39,173 nucleotides of DNA from Thermoanaerobacterium butyriciformans (GCF_017874545.1 NZ_JAGGLT010000034.1:1-39173); one strand, 5' to 3'; counted from the stretch's first letter, positions 14,912 through 23,817 are shown. Notes: generated from the letters alone by a model not told the origin. Numbers and translations: made by a program.

Positions 14912-16576
14912 TTGACAAATAAAACAAAATTAAAAATTATACCTTTGGGCGGATTGAACGAAATAGGGAAAAACATGACTGTGATTGAATACGGAAATGA
15001 CATTATAGTCATTGACTGTGGTCTTGCTTTTCCTGATGATGAGATGCTGGGGATAGACCTTGTTATTCCGGATATTTCATATTTGTTAAAAAACAAAGAA
15101 AAAGTTAGAGCTATTGTTTTAACACACGGACATGAAGACCATATTGGTGCATTACCATACGTTTTAAGGCAGCTTAATGTGCCTGTATACGGAACACGTT
15201 TAACGCTGGGTCTGGTTGAATATAAATTAAAAGAAAATGGGCTTTTAAGAGATAGTAAGTTGGTAACGGTGAAGCCTCGTGAAACCGTAACATTTGGACA
15301 GCTTAAAGTAGAGTTTATAAGAACATCTCATAGCATAGCTGATTCGGCGGCACTTGCTATTCATACGCCTATTGGTACGGTATTTCATTCTGGTGATTTT
15401 AAAATAGATTTTACGCCGATAGGAGGAGAAGTAGCAGATTTTCACAGATTTGCTGAACTTGGAGAACAAGGCGTGCTTGTAATGATGTGCGATAGCACGA
15501 ATATTGAAAGACCGGGTTATACAATGTCTGAGAAAACTGTCGGTGATACTTTTGACAATATCTTTAGAAGAGCGGAGCAGCGCATAATCGTTGCAACATT
15601 TGCATCAAATATTCACCGTGTTCAGCAAATAATTGATTCAGCGTACAAATATGGAAGGAAAGTTTCGATATCAGGACGAAGTATGATTAATGTCATCAAT
15701 GTTGCTAATGAATTAGGGTATTTAAGCATACCGGAAGGTACTTTTATAGATATTGATGAAGCCAATAAACTTCCGTATAGTGAGGTAGTTATTATTACTA
15801 CAGGTAGCCAAGGTGAACCTATGTCGGCACTGACAAGAATGGCATCGTCTGAACATAAAAAAGTTGAGATAGTGCCAGGTGATACAGTTGTAATATCTGC
15901 ATCTGCGATACCGGGTAATGAAAAGTTAATATCAAGGGTGATTAATCAGCTTTTTAAGAAAGGGGCTGAAGTAATATACGATGCATTAGCGGATGTACAC
16001 GTTTCTGGCCATGCATGTCAAGAAGAGATTAAATTACTCCACACACTAATAAAGCCACAATTTTTTATTCCCGTACACGGAGAATATAGACATTTAAAGC
16101 AACATGCTAGATTGGCAGAAGATCTTGGTATGGATCCTAAAAATATATTTATAGCCGATAACGGTACGGTTATAGAGTTTACGAAAAATTCTGGAAGAAT
16201 TGCCGGTTCTGTGACTGCTGGCAAAGTGTTAGTAGATGGATTGGGTGTTGGCGATGTAGGTAATATCGTATTGAGGGATAGAAAACACCTTTCTCAAGAT
16301 GGATTGCTGGTAGTTGTTGTAACAATCTCTAAGGAAAAAGGTTCCGTAATTGCTGGACCTGATATAATATCAAGAGGATTTGTATATGTCAGGGAGTCAG
16401 AAGATTTGATGGAACAAGCTAAAAATTTAGTTAAAGAAACTCTTTTACAATGTGAAAAGGATGATATAACAGAATGGTCGTCAATAAAGACGATGATAAA
16501 AGAATGTTTAAGCAGCTTTTTGTATGAAAAGACTAAGAGAAATCCAATGATATTGCCAATAATAATGGAAATATAG
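14912..16576 (+). CDS. rnj: Ribonuclease J
   Basis: A metallo-beta-lactamase/beta-CASP ribonuclease, with 5'-3' exonuclease and endonuclease activity in mRNA decay and rRNA maturation. The zinc motif THGHEDHIG lies near residues 71-79, with further ligands in HSGDFKID and HVSGHA; the C-terminal domain ends in the KTKRNPMILPIIMEI stretch. Length 554, as for RNase J1. AAGGGAG sits eight bases before TTG 14912 but only two before ATG 14906, so TTG is preferred by a small margin. A YlbF-like gene follows after 12 bases; in Bacillus, YlbF works with RNase Y, so this pair may form one RNA-decay unit. Confidence 0.95.
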   Translation: MTNKTKLKIIPLGGLNEIGKNMTVIEYGNDIIVIDCGLAFPDDEMLGIDLVIPDISYLLKNKEKVRAIVLTHGHEDHIGALPYVLRQLNVPVYGTRLTLGLVEYKLKENGLLRDSKLVTVKPRETVTFGQLKVEFIRTSHSIADSAALAIHTPIGTVFHSGDFKIDFTPIGGEVADFHRFAELGEQGVLVMMCDSTNIERPGYTMSEKTVGDTFDNIFRRAEQRIIVATFASNIHRVQQIIDSAYKYGRKVSISGRSMINVINVANELGYLSIPEGTFIDIDEANKLPYSEVVIITTGSQGEPMSALTRMASSEHKKVEIVPGDTVVISASAIPGNEKLISRVINQLFKKGAEVIYDALADVHVSGHACQEEIKLLHTLIKPQFFIPVHGEYRHLKQHARLAEDLGMDPKNIFIADNGTVIEFTKNSGRIAGSVTAGKVLVDGLGVGDVGNIVLRDRKHLSQDGLLVVVVTISKEKGSVIAGPDIISRGFVYVRESEDLMEQAKNLVKETLLQCEKDDITEWSSIKTMIKECLSSFLYEKTKRNPMILPIIMEI

Positions 16577-16588
16577 GAGGATTGAAAT

Positions 16589-16918
16589 ATGAATGTATAT
16601 GATAAAGCATATGAATTAAAAAAAGCTATTGAAGAGCTGCCTGAATATAAAGCATTTAAAGAAGCATTTGAAAAAATTGAATCTAATGAACAAAATAAAA
16701 AAATGCTGGAGGATTTTAGAAAGAAACAATTAGAAATTCAAACTAAAGAATTAACTGGAGAAGAAGTTACAAAAGAAGATGAAGAAAAGTTAAAGAAGCT
16801 TTATGAGATATTAAGTCTCAATCCTGAATTAAATGCTTACCTTTCCGCTGAGTATAGTTTTTCTCGTATAATGGATGATATTACAAAGATTATAATGGAT
16901 GTTGTTAATTTGAAATAA
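16589..16918 (+). CDS. YlbF/YmcA family protein (DUF964)
   Basis: A 109-residue helical, highly charged protein. The family pattern is seen in YDKAYELKKAIEELPEYKAFKEA, the central coiled stretch rich in Lys/Glu, and NPELNAYLSAEYSFSRIMDDI. Bacillus members YlbF and YmcA form a complex with YaaT that directs RNase Y to certain operon mRNAs and affects competence, biofilm and sporulation. Which paralogue this is cannot be told (YlbF, YmcA or YheA type). Its place directly after RNase J and before a strong terminator suggests an RNA-metabolism role. Confidence 0.85.
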   Translation: MNVYDKAYELKKAIEELPEYKAFKEAFEKIESNEQNKKMLEDFRKKQLEIQTKELTGEEVTKEDEEKLKKLYEILSLNPELNAYLSAEYSFSRIMDDITKIIMDVVNLK

Positions 16919-16923
16919 TAAGT

Positions 16924-16958
16924 AAAAACAAGTAAGAATAAAACCTTACTTGTTTTTA
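16924..16958 (+). terminator. Terminator of the RNase J operon
   Basis: A 13-pair perfect stem: AAAAACAAGTAAG at 16924-16936 and its complement at 16945-16957, which ends in five T. The loop has eight bases. Confidence 0.9.
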
Positions 16959-16978
16959 TTTGTATATAATTATATAAT
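16950..16978 (+). promoter_or_regulatory. Possible promoter of mltG
   Basis: TATAAT at 16973-16978 with a weak TTGTTT 17 bases upstream, inside the preceding terminator. Confidence 0.4.
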
Positions 16979-17021
16979 CTTTGTATAAAGTGTCGATTTT
17001 TGTTTTTAAGGGGAGCTCATG

Positions 17022-18047
17022 ATGATAAATGTAAAGGGGAAAGTAAAGAAAAGATCGCTTGTTATGATTGTTATTGTAGTTTTTTTTATCATATCAGCGG
17101 CTATATATTATGAGAGTCTATTTAAGCCTGTTGATAATAACCCTACTGAAAAAGAAGTTGTCATACCGCAAGGTGCGTCTACTTTAGAAATAGCTAAGAT
17201 TTTGCGAAACAAAGACTTAATAAGAAGCGAGTGGTTTTTTATTTTTCGTTCAAAATTTTACGATGATGGCGTCCAAATGAAAGCCGGAAAATATCTTTTA
17301 AGTTCTAACATGACTACGGATGAGATAATTGAGAAGCTGAAAGAAGGAAAGGTTGTATTAGACACTGTTAAATTTACTATACCCGAAGGATTTACTGTAA
17401 GTCAGATTGCAGACCGCTTGCAACAGATGGGAATAGTAAAGAAAAGCGATTTTATGGATGAAGCTCAAAATGGTGTGTTTAATTATGAATTTTTAAAAGA
17501 TATTCCAAAAGATAGACCAGACCGTTTAGAAGGATATCTTTTTCCTGACACATATATTATAAAAAGAGGAACCAGTGCTCATGATATTATAAATCTTATG
17601 CTGTCAAGATTTGACGAAATATATAAATCTTATATAAAAGGTAAAGAGACGAATGTTGGCATGACTACAGACAAAATTGTGATAGTAGCCTCAATGATTG
17701 AGAAAGAAGCTAAAATAGACAAAGATAGACCACTTATTGCTGGTGTAATATACAACAGGCTAAATAAAAACATGAAATTGCAGATTGACGCTACTGTGGA
17801 ATATGCTTTAGGAGAGCACAAAGATAAATTATCTCTTGATGACTTAAAAGTTAATTCACCATATAATACTTATTTGCACTATGGATTGCCAATAGGGCCA
17901 ATTAGCAATCCGGGTTTAAAATCCATAAAAGCAGCTATAAACCCTGCAAAGCATGATTATTACTACTATGTGGCTCAAAATGACGGTTCTCATATTTTTA
18001 GCAAGACTTATATAGATCAGTTGAATGCGGAAAAAAAAGTTAATTGA
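17022..18047 (+). CDS. mltG: Endolytic murein transglycosylase MltG (YceG-like)
   Basis: A 341-residue cell-wall enzyme that cuts nascent glycan strands and sets their length. One N-terminal membrane helix (about 13-30, LVMIVIVVFFIISAAIYY) anchors it with the body outside. A LysM-like part follows, then the catalytic domain with EGYLFPDTY, the glutamate-bearing ASMIEKEAK and the ending GLPIGPISNPG and AAINPAKHDYYYYVA, all family marks. Two ATGs are in tandem (17019, 17022); GGGGAG favours the second. It matches Bacillus yrrL, again between ruvX and yrrM as in that genome. Confidence 0.95.
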   Translation: MINVKGKVKKRSLVMIVIVVFFIISAAIYYESLFKPVDNNPTEKEVVIPQGASTLEIAKILRNKDLIRSEWFFIFRSKFYDDGVQMKAGKYLLSSNMTTDEIIEKLKEGKVVLDTVKFTIPEGFTVSQIADRLQQMGIVKKSDFMDEAQNGVFNYEFLKDIPKDRPDRLEGYLFPDTYIIKRGTSAHDIINLMLSRFDEIYKSYIKGKETNVGMTTDKIVIVASMIEKEAKIDKDRPLIAGVIYNRLNKNMKLQIDATVEYALGEHKDKLSLDDLKVNSPYNTYLHYGLPIGPISNPGLKSIKAAINPAKHDYYYYVAQNDGSHIFSKTYIDQLNAEKKVN

Positions 18048-18063
18048 TTTAGAGGTGCCGTTT

Positions 18064-18693
18064 ATGATGGATAGCGACATAAAATTTATAAGGCAATTGT
18101 TTGATGTAAATCAAGGGCTGCTTAAAGAAATCGAAAGTTATGCAAGTGATAATTTTATTCCAATCGTAAAACCTGAAGTTGCGAAATTTTTGGAGACAAT
18201 TATAAAAATCAAGCAACCAGAAAATATTTTAGAAATAGGCACAGCCATTGGCTATTCTTCTATCGTGATGCTATTAGCTTATGAAAATTGTAAAATTCTT
18301 ACCATCGAGAAAGACATGGATATGGCTGAGATGGCAAAAGAGAATTTTCTTAAAGCATCTCTATTAGATAGGGTTGAACTTATAAAAGGCGATGCATTGG
18401 ATGTCTTACCTTGTCTTAATAGAAAATATGATTTAATTTTTATTGATGCGTCAAAAGGACATTACAAAGAGTTTTTTGATGAGTCTTTAAAAGTATTGAA
18501 ACATAATGGTGTTTTGATTTGTGATAATATTTTGTATAAAGGATATGTAGTTAATGAAGTACATGTTAAACATAAACGCAGGACAATAGTTTACAGGATG
18601 AGGGATTTTATTTCATATATTTTGAACAAAACAGGAATATCTACGTCGATTATTCCTATAGGTGATGGATTGTCTATAAGCGTAAAGGAGTGA
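18064..18693 (+). CDS. trmR: tRNA 5-hydroxyuridine methyltransferase (TrmR/YrrM)
   Basis: A 209-residue class I SAM-dependent O-methyltransferase of the catechol-OMT-like family. The SAM motif ILEIGTAIGYSS is at 55-66 and the metal-binding pair at D128 (FIDASKG) and D154/N155 (ICDNIL). Bacillus YrrM (TrmR) methylates 5-hydroxyuridine at tRNA position 34 to 5-methoxyuridine. The U32 protein that makes the hydroxyl group is encoded directly downstream, which supports this over a small-molecule role. The ATG at 18064 has AGAGGTG six bases before it; the longer frame from 18025 overlaps mltG and lacks a site. Confidence 0.88.
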   Translation: MMDSDIKFIRQLFDVNQGLLKEIESYASDNFIPIVKPEVAKFLETIIKIKQPENILEIGTAIGYSSIVMLLAYENCKILTIEKDMDMAEMAKENFLKASLLDRVELIKGDALDVLPCLNRKYDLIFIDASKGHYKEFFDESLKVLKHNGVLICDNILYKGYVVNEVHVKHKRRTIVYRMRDFISYILNKTGISTSIIPIGDGLSISVKE

Positions 18694-18697
18694 AAAA

Positions 18698-19909
18698 ATG
18701 GTTGAATTGTTATCACCTGCAGGTGATATAGAGAGAGTAAAAATTGCAATAAATTATGGAGCTGATGCTGTTTATTTTGGTGGAAGCAACTATGGACTTA
18801 GAGCTACAGTTGGTTTTAACATGGATGAGATTAAATATGCGGTTGAATATATTAAAAAGCATGGGAAAAAGGCATATTTAACTGTGAATATTTTCCCTCA
18901 CAATGAAGATCTTGTGGGATTGCCTGAATACATCTATGAAGTAAGCAAAACTGGTATAGATGCTGTAATAGTTTCGGATCCTGGGGTTTTTTCAGTAATA
19001 AGGGATGTTGCACCAAAACTTGAGATTCATATAAGTACACAAGCAAATAATGTCAATTATAGAAGTGCAAATTTTTGGCACGACCTTGGAGCAAAGCGTA
19101 TAGTTTTGGCAAGAGAGTTGTCGTTAGAAGAGATAAAAGAAATCAGAGAAAAGACGCCTAATGATTTAGAATTGGAAGTTTTTGTTCATGGAGCAATGTG
19201 TATTTCTTATTCGGGCAGATGTTTGCTTAGCAATTATTTAACAGGTCGAGATGCAAATAAAGGTGAATGTACACATCCTTGTAGGTGGAAATATTATATT
19301 GTTGAAGAGAAAAGACTTGGTCAATATATGAGCATTGAAGAAGACGACAGAGGAACATATATAATGAATTCGAAAGACCTGTGTATGATTAAATACATTC
19401 CAGATATTATAAAGGCGGGTGCAACTAGTCTTAAGATTGAAGGCAGAAACAAAAGCTCATATTACGTTGCTGTTGTTACAAAAGCATATAGAAAGGCTAT
19501 AGATGATTACCTAGAATTTGGTGATAAATACGTTTTTAACGAAGAACTTTTAGAAGAATTAGGCAAAGTTAGCAATAGAGATTTTACGACTGGATTTTAT
19601 TTTGGAAAGCCGGGAACTGAATCACAAAATTATAATTCATCGTCATATATAAGAAATTACAATATTGTAGGAATGGTCCTCGATTATGACGAAGAAAATG
19701 GATTTGCAGTAGTGGAACAAAGAAATAGATTCTTTTTAGGTGATGAGGTTGAAATCATTGGCCCGCGTGATATGTTTACTGAGGTTATCAATAGGATGTA
19801 TGATGCAGATGGGAATGAAATAGAAGTTGCACCACATCCACAAATGATAGTTAAAATACCATTAGAGAGGAAAGTTGGGAAATACTACATGTTAAGGAAA
19901 AAAGCTTAA
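18698..19909 (+). CDS. U32 family protein, tRNA uridine-34 hydroxylation (TrhP/YrrO-like)
   Basis: A 403-residue protein labelled peptidase U32 by family, but whose characterised members (TrhP, YrrO) are needed to make 5-hydroxyuridine at the tRNA wobble base. The signature ELEVFVHGAMCISYSGRC starts near residue 158; C168, C175, C191 and C195 are placed to hold an Fe-S cluster. The N-terminal TIM-barrel start is VELLSPAGDIERVKIAINYGADAVY-like. Bacillus has two neighbouring genes, yrrN and yrrO; only one, of the longer type, is present here. It begins four bases after trmR, so the pair would give hydroxylation then methylation. Confidence 0.88.
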   Translation: MVELLSPAGDIERVKIAINYGADAVYFGGSNYGLRATVGFNMDEIKYAVEYIKKHGKKAYLTVNIFPHNEDLVGLPEYIYEVSKTGIDAVIVSDPGVFSVIRDVAPKLEIHISTQANNVNYRSANFWHDLGAKRIVLARELSLEEIKEIREKTPNDLELEVFVHGAMCISYSGRCLLSNYLTGRDANKGECTHPCRWKYYIVEEKRLGQYMSIEEDDRGTYIMNSKDLCMIKYIPDIIKAGATSLKIEGRNKSSYYVAVVTKAYRKAIDDYLEFGDKYVFNEELLEELGKVSNRDFTTGFYFGKPGTESQNYNSSSYIRNYNIVGMVLDYDEENGFAVVEQRNRFFLGDEVEIIGPRDMFTEVINRMYDADGNEIEVAPHPQMIVKIPLERKVGKYYMLRKKA

Positions 19910-19921
19910 TTTGCGTATGCG

Positions 19922-19964
19922 AAACTCCTTTAAGGGAATAATAATCCTAGAAAGGAGTTTTTTT
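19922..19964 (+). terminator. Terminator hairpin whose 3' arm is the next gene's ribosome binding site
   Basis: AAACTCCTTT at 19922-19931 pairs perfectly with AAAGGAGTTT at 19951-19960, then four more T. The loop is 19 bases. The right arm contains AAAGGAG, the ribosome binding site for the ATG at 19965. Confidence 0.8.
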
Positions 19965-21569
19965 ATGTATAAAAAAAGTACTAGAATTATTGCTTTAAAT
20001 ATTGTTATAACATTATTAATATTAGGTTTACTAATGAGATTATTCTATATTCAATATATAAAAGGAGAAACATACGCTAAAATTGCTGTCCAACAGAAGA
20101 TGGAGAGCCTAAATTTAGAAAAGAGAAGAGGTGAAATCTATGATAGAAATTTAATACCTTTTACTGATAGAACTTATACAGAATATATTTATGCTATACC
20201 AGGTATGATTGTAAACAAAAAAACGGCGTCAATAATTTTAAATAAAATAACGGAAATTTCAGACATGGAAATATATAAAGATCTAAATTCTGAAAAGGAT
20301 ATTATTAAATATAAATGTAAATATACATACAAAGGAAATTTACCAATTGGACTCTTTAAGATGGATACACCTCAGAGATATGATTCTAATTCTTTAGCAA
20401 GGCATGTAATAGGTTATTATGGAACAATAAGTTATGGATTGGAAAACACATTTAATAAAACGTTAAGCTCTGGCGGAAATGAATCTGTTGCCGTTTTTAA
20501 AGATAATTACAACGATTATTTAAAAGGATTAGGTGTAAAGATTATAAACTCTCAAAATAAAGTATTTTCCGTTGAAACTACATTGGATTATCATATCCAA
20601 AAAGCAGTAGAAGATATTTTAGATAAAAATAAGATAAATGGAGCGGCGGTTGTATTGGATGTGAAAAATGGCGATATTTTAGCTATGGCTTCAAGGCCAA
20701 ACTACGATCAAAACAAGATAAGTAGTTACCTTGACAGTAAAAATGAAGAATTGTTGAATAAAGCATTGATTGAATATCCGCCGGGTTCTATATTTAAAAT
20801 TATAGTGGCATCTGCGGCTTTGGAAAATAAAAAAGTAAATATATACGACACTTTTATTGACGAGCCATATATAAATATAGACGGTGTAATTTATCATAAT
20901 TTCATGGATGAATCGAATGGTTTAATAAATATGAATAAAGCATTTGAAGTTTCATCAAATACTACTTTTATAAAAATTGGACAAAAAACAGGAGGCAGCA
21001 ATATAATTGATATGGCAAAAAAGTTCGGAATTACAAAAGATGATAATTTACCTGTAGAAGAACAAGTAGGTACATTGCCTTTGTTGAATAATACATACGG
21101 TGCAGGCATAGGAAATCTTTCAATCGGTCAAGGCGATGTTACTATGACTCCATTGCAAGCAGCAGATATTGCAGCTACAATTGCAAATGACGGTATAAGA
21201 AATGTGCCAAATTTTTTGAAAGCTATTGTAGATGAGAATGGCACAGTGGTGGAAAATCTCCATAAGACGAACTCCTACAGAGTAATCAGTGAAAGTACAG
21301 CATTAAGCGTAAAGCAAATGATGAGAGATGTTGTCGCCAATGGAACAGGTAAAAATGCAGAGACAGAATATAAATCTGCAGGGAAAACCGGTTCGGCTGA
21401 AGTTAGCAGAGAAAAGAACATATATCACGCGTGGTTCACAGGCTTTGTGCCGTATGATAAACCAGTCTATGCCATATCTGTGTTTGTGAAAAATGGCGAT
21501 ATTGGAGGAATTAAAGCAGCTCCAATATTTAAAGAAATTGCTGAGGAAATAATGAAATATTATAAATAA
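19965..21569 (+). CDS. Class B penicillin-binding protein (transpeptidase)
   Basis: A 534-residue peptidoglycan transpeptidase. One membrane helix at about 8-28, the dimerisation region RRGEIYDRN (54-62), and the catalytic motifs: SIFK with nucleophile S275 and K278, SSN at 330-332, and KTGS at 474-477. It lacks PASTA repeats and is smaller than vegetative PBP2 or SpoVD, so it may serve elongation, septation or spore cortex; position before sigK favours sporulation only weakly. The ATG at 19965 with AAAGGAG seven bases upstream is chosen over the longer open frame from 19911. Its binding site is locked in the preceding terminator. Confidence 0.9.
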   Translation: MYKKSTRIIALNIVITLLILGLLMRLFYIQYIKGETYAKIAVQQKMESLNLEKRRGEIYDRNLIPFTDRTYTEYIYAIPGMIVNKKTASIILNKITEISDMEIYKDLNSEKDIIKYKCKYTYKGNLPIGLFKMDTPQRYDSNSLARHVIGYYGTISYGLENTFNKTLSSGGNESVAVFKDNYNDYLKGLGVKIINSQNKVFSVETTLDYHIQKAVEDILDKNKINGAAVVLDVKNGDILAMASRPNYDQNKISSYLDSKNEELLNKALIEYPPGSIFKIIVASAALENKKVNIYDTFIDEPYINIDGVIYHNFMDESNGLINMNKAFEVSSNTTFIKIGQKTGGSNIIDMAKKFGITKDDNLPVEEQVGTLPLLNNTYGAGIGNLSIGQGDVTMTPLQAADIAATIANDGIRNVPNFLKAIVDENGTVVENLHKTNSYRVISESTALSVKQMMRDVVANGTGKNAETEYKSAGKTGSAEVSREKNIYHAWFTGFVPYDKPVYAISVFVKNGDIGGIKAAPIFKEIAEEIMKYYK

Positions 21570-21636
21570 GACTTGCACATAAACATTTTAGCGTGCATAT
21601 ATTTTTTATGTGACTTAAAATATGGAGGTGTCAATA

Positions 21637-22332
21637 ATGTGGGCAGCACTTATTGCACTAATTACGTCAATTGTAAAAGATATAATTAATTTTGGCTATT
21701 TAACAAATGCTAGTTCATTTCCCCAGCCTCTTACAGCAGAAGAAGAAAAAAAATATTTTGAAGCCTATAAAAACGGCGACGAAGAGGCGAAGAACATTTT
21801 GATTGAAAGAAACTTGAGACTTGTTGCACATATTGTTAAGAAATACAGCAATACAGGAAAAGATGTCGATGATCTTATATCAATTGGAACAATCGGGCTT
21901 ATAAAAGCTATTACAACTTATGATGCTTCAAAAGGAACGCACTTGGCAACGTATGCTGCTCGATGTATTGAAAACGAAATATTGATGTCGTTGAGAGCTG
22001 AAAAAAAGATAAAATCAGAGATTTCATTGCAGGATCCCATAGGTATTGATAAAGAAGGCAATGCAATTTCGCTAATTGACATATTGGGCACTGAAACAGA
22101 TGAAATCAGTGATCAAGTAGAGTTAAAGATGCAGATAAAAAAATTATATAGCAAGATAAATAGTGCCCTTAAAAGCAGGGAAAGGTTGATAATAGAATTG
22201 AGATATGGACTCGTAAATGGCGGTGCCAAGACGCAAAGGGAAATAGCAAAAATGCTTGGCATTTCAAGGTCATATGTATCAAGAATAGAAAAGAAAGCGT
22301 TAAGCAAATTATTTAAAGAAATGACGATGTAA
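21637..22332 (+). CDS. sigK: Mother-cell sporulation sigma factor SigK
   Basis: A 231-residue sigma-70 factor. An N-terminal hydrophobic pro-sequence precedes SSFPQPLTAEEEKKYFEAY; then LRLVAHIVKKY and DDLISIGTIGLIKAI (region 2), ATYAARCIENEILM (the -10 reading helix) and TQREIAKMLGISRSYVSRIEKKAL (region 4). These match SigK rather than SigE, including the DPIGIDKEGN stretch. The reading frame is continuous, so there is no skin-type insertion. GGAGGTG lies six bases before ATG 21637; the ATG at 21622 has none. It drives late spore coat and cortex genes, and shows the organism carries the sporulation programme. Confidence 0.95.
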   Translation: MWAALIALITSIVKDIINFGYLTNASSFPQPLTAEEEKKYFEAYKNGDEEAKNILIERNLRLVAHIVKKYSNTGKDVDDLISIGTIGLIKAITTYDASKGTHLATYAARCIENEILMSLRAEKKIKSEISLQDPIGIDKEGNAISLIDILGTETDEISDQVELKMQIKKLYSKINSALKSRERLIIELRYGLVNGGAKTQREIAKMLGISRSYVSRIEKKALSKLFKEMTM

Positions 22333-22405
22333 TAAAGAATTTATATGTTTAAAAACTTAAAAATTTAGAGTAAATACAAATTTCAAATTTATCGTCATAA
22401 ATCTG

Positions 22406-22437
22406 AAGCTGTCTATATTGACAGTTTATTTTTTTAT
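22406..22437 (+). terminator. Terminator after sigK
   Basis: AAGCTGTC and GACAGTTT form an eight-pair stem with one wobble; seven T follow one base later. Confidence 0.75.
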
Positions 22438-22447
22438 AAAGTATAAT
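22418..22447 (+). promoter_or_regulatory. Promoter of yqeG, set inside the sigK terminator
   Basis: TTGACA at 22418-22423, an 18-base spacer and a perfect TATAAT at 22442-22447. The -35 box is in the loop and right arm of the sigK terminator. Confidence 0.75.
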
Positions 22448-22473
22448 TAAAAAGTAAGTTTGGGGTGAATTTA

Positions 22474-22959
22474 TTGTATAAAAAATTGATTCCTGATATG
22501 TATGTAAATTCAATATACGATATAAATTTTGAGGAATTAAAAGAAAGAGGTATAACTTCATTAGTTTTTGATATTGATAATACACTTGTACCTCAAAAAA
22601 TATTAAATCCTGATCGAAAAGTTATTAATTTATTTAAGTTTTTGAAATCAAAAGGGTTTAAAATTTGTTTGATATCAAATAATACGACGAAAAGGGTCAA
22701 TAATTTTACAAAAAATATAGGTATACAAGGAGTTTCTTGGGCAATCAAGCCAAGAAAAGCTGCTTTTTATAAGGCTTTAAAAATGCTTGATTCCAAGCCT
22801 GAAGAAACTGCCATCATTGGTGACCAAATTTTTACAGACATACTTGGAGGACACAGAGTTGGACTCTTCACAATACTTGTAAGGCCTTTATCAAGTGAAG
22901 AGTTTGGCTGGACCAAATTGATGAGAAAACTTGAAAGAAGAGTATTAAAAAAGGTGTGA
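22474..22959 (+). CDS. yqeG: HAD family phosphatase YqeG
   Basis: A 161-residue HAD-IIIA phosphatase. The nucleophile motif is FDIDNTLVP with D33 and D35; ISNNT is motif 2, the lysine lies in KPRK, and GDQIFTDILGG gives the acidic motif. In Bacillus, yqeG is next to the GTPase gene yqeH and aroE; here aroE follows after six bases but yqeH is absent. The substrate is not settled; homologues include phosphatidylglycerophosphatase Gep4 of fungi. TTG 22474 has GGGGTGA five bases before it. Confidence 0.9.
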   Translation: MYKKLIPDMYVNSIYDINFEELKERGITSLVFDIDNTLVPQKILNPDRKVINLFKFLKSKGFKICLISNNTTKRVNNFTKNIGIQGVSWAIKPRKAAFYKALKMLDSKPEETAIIGDQIFTDILGGHRVGLFTILVRPLSSEEFGWTKLMRKLERRVLKKV

Positions 22960-22965
22960 GAAGAT

Positions 22966-23817
22966 ATGCGCATAGACACAAAAACTGATATTTACGGGAT
23001 AATAGGACATCCTATTGGACATAGCTTGTCACCATTAATACATAATGCGGCATTTGAAAGTAATAATTTAAACTCGGTTTACGTGTCTTTTGATGTATAT
23101 GAAGAAAATTTAAAAGATGCGATTTTAGGTATAAAAGCATTAGGCATAAAAGGTATAAATGTTACGGTGCCTCATAAAGAAAATGTCATAAAATATCTAG
23201 ATTATGTATCTGATGAAGCGAAGCTAATAGGTGCAGTTAACACGATAAAAAATAATAATGGAATATTAGAAGGATACAATACTGATGTTACAGGGTTTAG
23301 CGAATCACTTAAAGAGCATGGTATAGAAGTTGAAGGGAAAAATGCGGTAATACTTGGAGCTGGTGGTGCCGCAAGAGCTGTTGCAGTAGGACTTTCGCTT
23401 GCAGGTGTCAGAACAATAATTGTCGCAAATAGATCGAAAGAAAAGGCAAGAAATCTTAGCACCTACATAAAAAATAATCTGGGCATAAATTGTATTGATG
23501 TTACGTATGATGATTTGAATCAGCTAGAAGAAATAGATATTCTAGTAAATGCTACAAGCGTCGGTATGTCTCCAAATATTAATTTATCTCCAGTAGATGA
23601 AAATGTCGTAGTAAAAGCAAAATTTGTTTATGATATTATCTATAATCCTGAAAAGACACTATTGCTAAGTTATGCAGAAAAATGCGGTATTAGAAATCTT
23701 AATGGATTTGATATGCTTATTAACCAAGCAAATCATTCTTTTAAAATATGGACTGGTGTGAATTTCAACAGGAGTATTATTTTAAATATTCTCAAAAAGA
23801 AGGATTTTGTTAAATAA
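22966..23817 (+). CDS. aroE: Shikimate dehydrogenase
   Basis: A 283-residue NADP-dependent enzyme reducing 3-dehydroshikimate to shikimate in aromatic amino acid synthesis. Substrate-binding GHPIGHSLSP is at 14-23, the catalytic lysine is K71 in NVTVPHKENV, the partner aspartate D107 is in GYNTDVTG, and the dinucleotide loop is GAGGAARAV near 129-137 followed by NRSKEKA. Complete and of standard size. It stands between yqeG and the pilus operon; aroK ends that operon and aroQ lies further on, so three shikimate steps are near each other. Confidence 0.96.
   Translation: MRIDTKTDIYGIIGHPIGHSLSPLIHNAAFESNNLNSVYVSFDVYEENLKDAILGIKALGIKGINVTVPHKENVIKYLDYVSDEAKLIGAVNTIKNNNGILEGYNTDVTGFSESLKEHGIEVEGKNAVILGAGGAARAVAVGLSLAGVRTIIVANRSKEKARNLSTYIKNNLGINCIDVTYDDLNQLEEIDILVNATSVGMSPNINLSPVDENVVVKAKFVYDIIYNPEKTLLLSYAEKCGIRNLNGFDMLINQANHSFKIWTGVNFNRSIILNILKKKDFVK

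Noticed and set aside
21573-21607. Terminator between the PBP gene and sigK
   Set aside because: TGCAC/GTGCA gives only five pairs around a 14-base loop, too weak to list although a T-run is near.
21637-22332. skin-type insertion in sigK
   Set aside because: The frame is uninterrupted from the pro-sequence to region 4.
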